Positions 1-5,078 of a DNA stretch of 7,465 nucleotides are shown here, in pieces. The first letter of the stretch is position 1; each line of letters begins with the position of its first letter. The DNA comes from Pseudomonadota bacterium. Lineage in GTDB: Bacteria; Pseudomonadota; Alphaproteobacteria; Rhizobiales; Hyphomicrobiaceae. The stretch lies in the NCBI GenBank assembly GCA_023392135.1, contig JAEVZQ010000006.1:1-7465 (forward strand). Direction: 5' to 3'. A model generated the notes under the pieces. That model was not told the origin of the DNA and made no database searches. It saw only the letters and a list, made by a program, of their open reading frames with translations. The position numbers and the translations under genes are program-made.

Positions 1-38
1 CCCGGCCCTGCGGGCCGACCTCTCCCGATGGGAGAGGT
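1..38. repeat. Tandem hairpins, probable dispersed palindromic repeat
   Basis: Two perfect hairpins stand side by side: GGCCC-TGC-GGGCC (4-16) and ACCTCTCCC-GAT-GGGAGAGGT (18-38, nine base pairs, three-base loop). Palindromes of the CTCTCCC/GGGAGAG kind are, as I recall, frequent between genes in Bradyrhizobium-like genomes. The element lies 58 bases past the reductase stop. No T-run follows on either strand, so it is not a classical intrinsic terminator, though it could stabilise the mRNA 3' end. It may continue beyond the left edge. Confidence 0.6.
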
Positions 39-96
39 GAAGGGGAGTGACCGCTGCTGCGATTTTCAGGTAATTCAGAAGAGCTATAGGCGTCGC
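39..96. other. Intergenic stretch after the reductase gene
   Basis: I see no gene, promoter or terminator in these 58 bases. Small open frames crossing here on the plus strand have no recognisable protein and overlap the reductase in antisense. Confidence 0.5.
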
Positions 97-1035
97 TCAG
101 AACCGGTCCGCTGCCCGGCGCTGCTCGTAGGCCTTCAGATGCGTGAAGCTGATGCGATGCAGCGTCTCGTCGAGGCCGTGGGCACGGGCCTTCTCCAGCA
201 TGAAGCCAACGATGTGGTCTGATTCGACCGGACCTCTCCGCTCGAGATCGCGCAGCATGGAGGCTGCCATTTGTGAGCCGGCGTCGGTAAATGCCTTCCC
301 GAACTGGTCGATGAATGTTTCGGGCATCGGATGACCCTCGGCAGCGGCCACGCGGGCGTTCTGATTGAGAAACGCGAGCATCAGGCCGCTGCCGTCCGGC
401 GTGCGCGCTATCTCGCCGACGTTGGCCCGCATCAGCGTCGTCATGCTGGCGAGCGTCGACAGCATGACGATCTTTTCCCACATCTTCTGAATGATGTTCG
501 GGACGGCGACTGCGTTCGCCTTGCCATTGGTCTTGTCGAACGCGGCCTTGAGCGCCTCCACCCGCGGGCTCAGAGTGCCGTCCTGCTCTCCGAACGTGAT
601 CGTGTTCCAGTCGTTGAGGTGCTTCACGAGCCCGTCCGGCTGAAGCGTGATGGCGATCTGCGCCATACCGCCGAGAACGCGCTCCCTCCCGAAGACCTCG
701 TTGAGCCGGTCCATGTGGGACATGCCGTTGAGCAGCGGAAGGATCGCGGTATTCGGCCCGACGGCCGGTCGGATCGTGTCGATCGCGCTGTCGAGGTCGT
801 AGGCCTTGCAGGTCAACAGCACGTAATCAGCCGGGGCGCGTACCTCTTCGGCAAGGCGTGCATCGACGGGCACGGTGAAATCGCCGTGCACGCTTTCGAC
901 CCTGAGCCCATCCTTTTCGAGCTGCGCCTTGCGGCCGGGCCGGACGAGAAAGGTGACGTCAGCCGTCTTGGCCTCCGCGAGCCGGCCTGCGAAATATCCG
1001 CCGATGCCACCGGCACCGAGACATACAACGTGCAT
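97..1035 (-). CDS. Ketopantoate reductase (ApbA/PanE) family protein, probable 2-dehydropantoate 2-reductase
   Basis: The family reduces 2-dehydropantoate to pantoate with NADPH in pantothenate and coenzyme A synthesis, but many members act on other 2-oxoacids. The 312-residue product begins with a Rossmann dinucleotide-binding motif, GAGGIGG (7-13). Arg32 lies where the NADP 2'-phosphate is bound, and Lys77 is in LLTCKAYD. The LLNG motif (101-104) supplies Asn103, and Lys188 in MWEK matches the catalytic Lys176 of E. coli PanE. Ser259 and Glu271 match its Ser244 and Glu256 with identical 12-residue spacing. However, Leu192 and Ala196 occupy the places of the substrate-site Asn180 and Asn184. 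The family is therefore secure but ketopantoate as substrate is not. I chose the ATG at 1035 because GGAGG precedes it and the nucleotide-binding motif begins at once; the frame's upstream extension to 1374 runs through trxA and is spurious. The trxA terminator makes it a likely separate unit. Confidence 0.88.
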   Translation of the reverse strand: MHVVCLGAGGIGGYFAGRLAEAKTADVTFLVRPGRKAQLEKDGLRVESVHGDFTVPVDARLAEEVRAPADYVLLTCKAYDLDSAIDTIRPAVGPNTAILPLLNGMSHMDRLNEVFGRERVLGGMAQIAITLQPDGLVKHLNDWNTITFGEQDGTLSPRVEALKAAFDKTNGKANAVAVPNIIQKMWEKIVMLSTLASMTTLMRANVGEIARTPDGSGLMLAFLNQNARVAAAEGHPMPETFIDQFGKAFTDAGSQMAASMLRDLERRGPVESDHIVGFMLEKARAHGLDETLHRISFTHLKAYEQRRAADRF

Positions 1036-1077
1036 GATCTGTGTCCTCCACTGAGCTGGCCCCAGGCCAAAGGCAAT
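1036..1077 (-). other. Leader of the reductase gene with small inverted repeat
   Basis: These 42 bases lie between the trxA terminator and the reductase start. They hold the inverted repeat TGGCC-CCA-GGCCA at 1057-1069 and the ribosome binding site. I see no convincing -35/-10 pair, although the AT-rich patch TACATAAAT just upstream of the terminator stem (about 1113-1105) could act as a weak -10. A regulator binding the inverted repeat is possible but unsupported. Confidence 0.3.
1045..1049 (-). promoter_or_regulatory. Ribosome binding site of the reductase gene
   Basis: GGAGG on the minus strand ends 9 bases before the ATG at 1035. It decides the start of the reductase, whose frame stays open far upstream through trxA and would otherwise be over-extended. 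Confidence 0.75.
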
Positions 1078-1103
1078 AAAAACTGCCTCCGCGAAGCGAA
1101 GGC
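1078..1103 (-). terminator. Intrinsic terminator after trxA
   Basis: On the minus strand GCCTTCGC (1103-1096) pairs with GCGGAGGC (1092-1085) around the loop TTC. This gives an eight-base-pair stem with a single T-G wobble. It is followed by AG and then five T (1082-1078). Position, about 28 bases after the trxA stop codon, and form fit a Rho-independent terminator ending the addB-addA-trxA unit. Confidence 0.75.
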
Positions 1104-1130
1104 CATTTATGTACCAGACGCGCCGAAAAC

Positions 1131-1457
1131 TCAGCCCTCGATCGTCTGGTTGATCCAATCTTCGAGACGCTTCTTCTGAACAAGCGCGCCAACGTGCTGG
1201 TTGGCGACCTTGCCATCCTTGAAGATCATGAGTGTGGGCATCGCCTGAATTCGGAACTGCTGGGTTATCCCAGGGTTCTGGTCGACGTCGACCTTCACCA
1301 CCTTGACCTTGCCCTTCATCTCCTGCGCGACCTGCTCGAGCGCCGGAGCCATGGCCTTGCACGGCCCGCACCACTCGGCGAAGAAATCGACGACAACCGG
1401 CTCTGGTGACTTCAGCACCTCGGTGGCGAAGTCGTTATCGGACACCATCTGCGTCAC
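1131..1457 (-). CDS. trxA: Thioredoxin TrxA
   Basis: Thioredoxin is a small cytoplasmic protein that reduces protein disulfides, using electrons from NADPH via thioredoxin reductase. With the GTG start at 1457 the product is 108 residues, matching the classical family length. The active site WCGPCK is at 29-34 with catalytic Cys30 and Cys33. The buried Asp24 (equivalent of E. coli Asp26) sits in VVVDF, the cis-proline motif MPTL has Pro74, and FKDGK (79-83) followed by the VGA turn and a C-terminal helix completes the fold. There is no signal peptide, so it is cytoplasmic. Phe26 replaces the Trp28 of E. coli thioredoxin. A longer reading from a TTG at 1496 adds 13 residues that do not resemble thioredoxin, so I rejected it. 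The gene follows addA by 72 bases, an arrangement common in alphaproteobacteria, and ends in a strong terminator. Confidence 0.95.
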   Translation of the reverse strand: MTQMVSDNDFATEVLKSPEPVVVDFFAEWCGPCKAMAPALEQVAQEMKGKVKVVKVDVDQNPGITQQFRIQAMPTLMIFKDGKVANQHVGALVQKKRLEDWINQTIEG

Positions 1458-1464
1458 GGTGAAT

Positions 1465-1470
1465 CTCCCT
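1465..1470 (-). promoter_or_regulatory. trxA ribosome binding site deciding a GTG start
   Basis: AGGGAG on the minus strand ends 7 bases before GTG at 1457. It is the only well-placed Shine-Dalgarno sequence here: the TTG at 1496 has none, and the in-frame ATG at 1448 would be too far downstream of it (16 bases). Confidence 0.65.
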
Positions 1471-1475
1471 GCAGT

Positions 1476-1493
1476 GCCCCGCGACTCCGGGGC
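1476..1493 (-). other. Hairpin in the addA-trxA gap
   Basis: GCCCCG at one arm (1493-1488) pairs perfectly with CGGGGC at the other (1481-1476) around a six-base loop. No T-run follows on the minus strand, so it is not a standard intrinsic terminator. It lies 5 bases before the trxA ribosome binding site, so it could protect the trxA 5' end or affect initiation. A six-base-pair stem in such GC-rich DNA may also be chance. Confidence 0.35.
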
Positions 1494-1514
1494 CAAGCAC
1501 TTCGTGTCGCCCGA

Positions 1515-1543
1515 AACGTAAGGAGGGGGTCATGAGGCGTCAA
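1515..1543 (-). promoter_or_regulatory. Candidate sigma-70 type promoter for trxA
   Basis: Reading the minus strand, CTTGACG at 1544-1538 matches the alphaproteobacterial -35 consensus CTTGAC well. It is followed after 17 bases by TACGTT at 1520-1515, a weak -10 matching three of six positions of TATAAT. The -35 lies in the last codons of addA. It would start transcription near 1509 and give a leader of about 50 bases before trxA. This is inference from motif spacing only; trxA may instead be transcribed with addBA. Confidence 0.3.
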
Positions 1544-4500
1544 GCTGAGGGCTGCCATGCTGCCAGAGCAATACCTCGTGAGAGTCCAGAAGATTGGGCG
1601 GAATGGGCATGAGCCGTGCCCCGTCTGTCCACAAAATCGCTGCGCGGACCGGAAGCGTCGGAAACACTTGACCGATGACGAGGCGGTAGGCCGCAAGCTG
1701 CAGCAGATAGGCCTTGGGCACCTCCTCCGGCTCCTGCGGCGGCGGGCGGTTGGTCTTGTAGTCGAGCAGCAGGACCTCGCCCGGCAGCCGGACCAGCCTG
1801 TCGATCTGCCCCGTGATCCTGAGACTGGGACGTCGGCCATTCGGATCGGGAATGTCTGCGGCGACCGGCACCTCGGCGCGGCTGTCCGGGCCGAACAGGC
1901 TTCCGAACTGCGGATCGCGGAGGATCGAGAGGACTTCATCGACGATACGGTTCCGGATATTTCCGGGCAGGCTCTCGCCGCGCACGGCAATGAAGCTGTG
2001 GGCCGTGTCAGCCCAGCGGTCGGCCGGAAAGGATGACAGATGCTCTAGCAGCGCATGGCTGAGCGTGCCGCGCAGAAACCGGTAGTCGGAGGAAAGAGCG
2101 AGCGGTGATGGACTGACCATTGTTGGCGCGGGGCTTCGGGTGACGAGCGGATCACCGACTTCGTCGATCTGGAGATCCGCCAGGCGGGATGGCGATAGGG
2201 GGAACGTAGTGGCCGGCTCACGCGGCGCCTTGCGCTTAGCCCAATCCGGCAGCGGCTCGGGGCTCGCGAGCCTGGTGGCCTCGTTCCGCGGTTCCTCTGG
2301 TGGCACCGACTGCGGGCAGGCGTAACGCAGAACCGTCCTGCCGTCCTCCGTTTCCACGGTTTCGCAGACGTCGCGCAGGGCCTCCTCGACGAGATCGTAC
2401 CAGCAGCCCTGACCGCGGCCGCTCTTCGTCTCGAAACCGGCGACGTAGAGCCGGTCGCGGGCGCGCGTCATCGCCACATAGAGCAGCCGGTTGCGCTCCT
2501 CGGTCTCCGCGGCCTGCACCGCCGCCTTCGCATTCTGGAGCGCGGGATGACGACTGGTCCCCTTTACCGGCCAGACATAGGGATCGGGAAACCCGGTCGG
2601 TTTCGCAACGCCCGCGAGCTGCACGAGCGCGCCGTGCGGCTGGCCCGATCGCGACGAGCAAGTGTCCGGAATGAACACGATCGGTGCTTCCAGACCCTTG
2701 GCCCCGTGCACGGTCATGACGCGCACTTCTTCCCGGCCATGATCCTGGTCGCGCTTGATTTCGACGTGCACTCGCCGGAGCCAGGTGACGAAGCCCTGCA
2801 GCGAGGGCGGGTTGCGGTCGTCGTACTGGAGCGCGAGGTTCAGGAACTCGTCGATCGGCTCCGCCGCTTCCGGCCCGAGCCGCGCGAGCATCCGCGCGCG
2901 CATGCCCTCGTTGTCGAGGATGCCGGCGAAGAATTCGTAAGGCGGCTGGTAGTCGGCCTCGGCCCGCCAGCGCCGCAGCGTGGCCGCGGCGAACTCCAGC
3001 CGCGAGTTCGTCTTCGCTGCAGCAAGAAGCGCGGTCCAGAGCGAGCCGCTGCGGTTTGGCGCGAAAGTCAGCAGATCGTCGTCGTCGAGACCGAACATCG
3101 GCGACTTCAGAATGGCCGCCAGCGCCAGATCGTCCTCCGGCAGGATCAGGAACTCGCCGAGCGCGATCATGTCCTCGACCGCGATCTGCTCCGTGAGCTG
3201 CATGCGGTCGCTGCCCGCGACGGGAATTCCACGCGCCTTCAGCGCCGCAACCATGGGCGCAGCGAACGGCTGGCGCTTGCGGACGAGGATCAGAATGTCG
3301 CCGGGCCGGATGCGCCGGCCTTCGGATTCGAGCCGCTCGCCGCGCGCCAGCCAGTCCTTGATCGTGTCGGCAATCCGATCAGCAACCTTGATCACTGGCG
3401 ATTGCGCCGGCTTGTCGGCGAGCGGTGACCAGGGCTCCGCCGGGTCGACTGTTTCGAACGCCTCGGTCGGCCAGATCTCGACGAGGCCAGCCTGTCCGAT
3501 ACGGCGCGCCTGATGGCGGACGGGCTGTGCTGCCGCGGTGAGCCCCGGTGTGCGCGTATGATCGGCAAAAACGCGGTCCACGCTGTCCAGCAACGGTACT
3601 GTCGAACGGAAGGAGAGCGTCAGCGGGACGGTGCGCCAGTTGATACCCGCCTGCGCCGCGGTGTCCTCGAATGATTTCCCTGTGACGGCGAACAGCTTCG
3701 GTTCCGCTCCCTGAAAGCTGTAGATCGACTGCTTCTCGTCGCCCACGGCGAACAGCGTGCGCGTCTTCTCCTCGGCGCCGAGGCCGGAGAAGAACTCGCG
3801 GGCAAGGCCCGTGATGATCGACCACTGCGGCGGGCTCGTATCCTGCGCCTCGTCGACGAGGATGTGATCGAGCCCGTTGTCGAGCTTGTAGAGCACCCAT
3901 TGGGCGGAGTCGGAGGACTTGAGCAGGCTCGCCGTGTGGCGGATCAGATCCTCGAAGGCGAGGGCCGCACGGCGAGCCTTGGCTGCCGCATAATGCTGAC
4001 GGACCGCACGCGCGAGCTGCCAGAGAGCCAGTGTCGCATCGGCCAGCTTGTGTGCGATCCGCTGCTCGCAAAGCTCGGCAAAACGCTGCTGCGCCGCGGT
4101 CAAGGTCGCGTGGAGGTCCGAATGGGACGGTTGCAGGCCCTTCGTCATCAGACTGGCCCGCAGCTCGCCTCCGCTCGTCAGGAAATAGCGGCCCAACTCC
4201 TCTGCACGCTGCTCCGCCTCGGTTCGAGCCAGGGCCGCTTGGAGCATGGCGGCGTGCTTGTTGTCTGTTTTCGATCCCGCCGCCAGCACGGCTGCCGCGT
4301 GCCTCAGATCCGGTTCCGGCAGGACGGTCGCGAGTTGATGTTCGACGGCTGACAAGCTCGGCGTCGTGATGCCAAGGGCCGCGCTATAGATCTGCCTGGC
4401 TTCTTCAAGCAGATCGCCGTCGCGGAAGCCCAAGCGGGACATTTCCTCGAGCCAGTCGCGGCGGCAAAGCGCATCCTGGAGCACCTTTTCGAAGCTGTCC

Positions 4501-5078
4501 TCGGCGGCGTATGCGACAACGATCTGAAGGGCCTGGCCCAGCTCCCCGCTTTCCAGCGACGTCGCCATCGTCAGTACGGCATCGATCGACTGGCGCAGCA
4601 CAGTGCCAGCCGTTTCCTCGTCGAGAATGGTGAACCCCGGCGGGACGCCGGCTTCGAGTGGAAAGCGCTGCAGAAGGCGCTCGCAGAAAGCGTGGATCGT
4701 CTGGACCTTCAGGCCGCCCGGCGTGTCAACCGCTTCGGCGAAGAGCTGGCGTGCGCCTCGCACCTCCTCCGCAGACGGCGAACGGCCGAGGAGTCCGGAC
4801 AACGTCTTGCGTAATTCGGGCTCCGGGCACGTGGCCCATTGCGAAAGCTCATCGAAAACACGCTGCGCCATCTCGGCGGCGGCCGTCTTGGTGAATGTCA
4901 GACAAAGGATCTTGTCCGGAGCGGTGCCGGAGAGCAGCAGCTTCAGCACGCGCATCTTCAGCACGTGCGTCTTGCCGGCGCCCGCGTTGGCGCTGACCCA
5001 GGCGGAGGTGTCGGGCTCGGACGCCCTGTGCTGGGCACGCGCCGTTTCCTCGAGCGCCTTTGCCGCCGCGTCAGTCAT
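1530..5078 (-). CDS. addA: AddA, double-strand break repair helicase-nuclease subunit
   Basis: AddA is the ATP-driven UvrD/Rep-type (SF1A) helicase and second nuclease of the AddAB complex. The 1182-residue product is of normal length and carries all helicase motifs in order: Walker A ANAGAGKT (30-37, Lys36), TFTKTAAAEM (61-70), VQTIHAF (125-131), Walker B ILVDEAQD (406-413), VGDEKQSIYSFQGA (445-458), LSFRS (488-492), VMTVHGAKGLEAP (787-799) and LLYVAMTRAR (865-874). The C-terminal RecB nuclease is intact: RGTLSHALLEHL with His1008, GQIDRL with Asp1093, LLDYKT with Asp1106 and Lys1108, and QLAAY with Gln1127 and Tyr1131. I chose the ATG at 5078 because GGAGGGAGG lies 5 bases before it. A longer reading from a TTG at 5105 would add nine residues of low similarity and overlap addB by 35 bases. 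The ATG overlaps the addB stop by 8 bases, implying coupled translation. Confidence 0.96.
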   Translation of the reverse strand: MTDAAAKALEETARAQHRASEPDTSAWVSANAGAGKTHVLKMRVLKLLLSGTAPDKILCLTFTKTAAAEMAQRVFDELSQWATCPEPELRKTLSGLLGRSPSAEEVRGARQLFAEAVDTPGGLKVQTIHAFCERLLQRFPLEAGVPPGFTILDEETAGTVLRQSIDAVLTMATSLESGELGQALQIVVAYAAEDSFEKVLQDALCRRDWLEEMSRLGFRDGDLLEEARQIYSAALGITTPSLSAVEHQLATVLPEPDLRHAAAVLAAGSKTDNKHAAMLQAALARTEAEQRAEELGRYFLTSGGELRASLMTKGLQPSHSDLHATLTAAQQRFAELCEQRIAHKLADATLALWQLARAVRQHYAAAKARRAALAFEDLIRHTASLLKSSDSAQWVLYKLDNGLDHILVDEAQDTSPPQWSIITGLAREFFSGLGAEEKTRTLFAVGDEKQSIYSFQGAEPKLFAVTGKSFEDTAAQAGINWRTVPLTLSFRSTVPLLDSVDRVFADHTRTPGLTAAAQPVRHQARRIGQAGLVEIWPTEAFETVDPAEPWSPLADKPAQSPVIKVADRIADTIKDWLARGERLESEGRRIRPGDILILVRKRQPFAAPMVAALKARGIPVAGSDRMQLTEQIAVEDMIALGEFLILPEDDLALAAILKSPMFGLDDDDLLTFAPNRSGSLWTALLAAAKTNSRLEFAAATLRRWRAEADYQPPYEFFAGILDNEGMRARMLARLGPEAAEPIDEFLNLALQYDDRNPPSLQGFVTWLRRVHVEIKRDQDHGREEVRVMTVHGAKGLEAPIVFIPDTCSSRSGQPHGALVQLAGVAKPTGFPDPYVWPVKGTSRHPALQNAKAAVQAAETEERNRLLYVAMTRARDRLYVAGFETKSGRGQGCWYDLVEEALRDVCETVETEDGRTVLRYACPQSVPPEEPRNEATRLASPEPLPDWAKRKAPREPATTFPLSPSRLADLQIDEVGDPLVTRSPAPTMVSPSPLALSSDYRFLRGTLSHALLEHLSSFPADRWADTAHSFIAVRGESLPGNIRNRIVDEVLSILRDPQFGSLFGPDSRAEVPVAADIPDPNGRRPSLRITGQIDRLVRLPGEVLLLDYKTNRPPPQEPEEVPKAYLLQLAAYRLVIGQVFPTLPVRAAILWTDGARLMPIPPNLLDSHEVLLWQHGSPQLDAS

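Noticed and set aside
331..1179. Plus-strand open frame of 282 residues antisense to the reductase
   Set aside because: It runs opposite a well-supported gene, across a terminator and into trxA. No family is recognisable, so it is a shadow frame.
1036..1374. N-terminal extension of the reductase frame to 425 residues, suggesting a fusion
   Set aside because: The added 113 residues lie out of frame inside trxA and resemble no protein. A good ribosome binding site and the nucleotide-binding motif start the real protein at 1035.
2547..3428. Plus-strand open frame of 293 residues antisense to addA
   Set aside because: It is rich in Arg, lacks any recognisable domain or ribosome binding site, and mirrors the codon structure of the intact addA. 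Long antisense frames are expected in GC-rich coding DNA.
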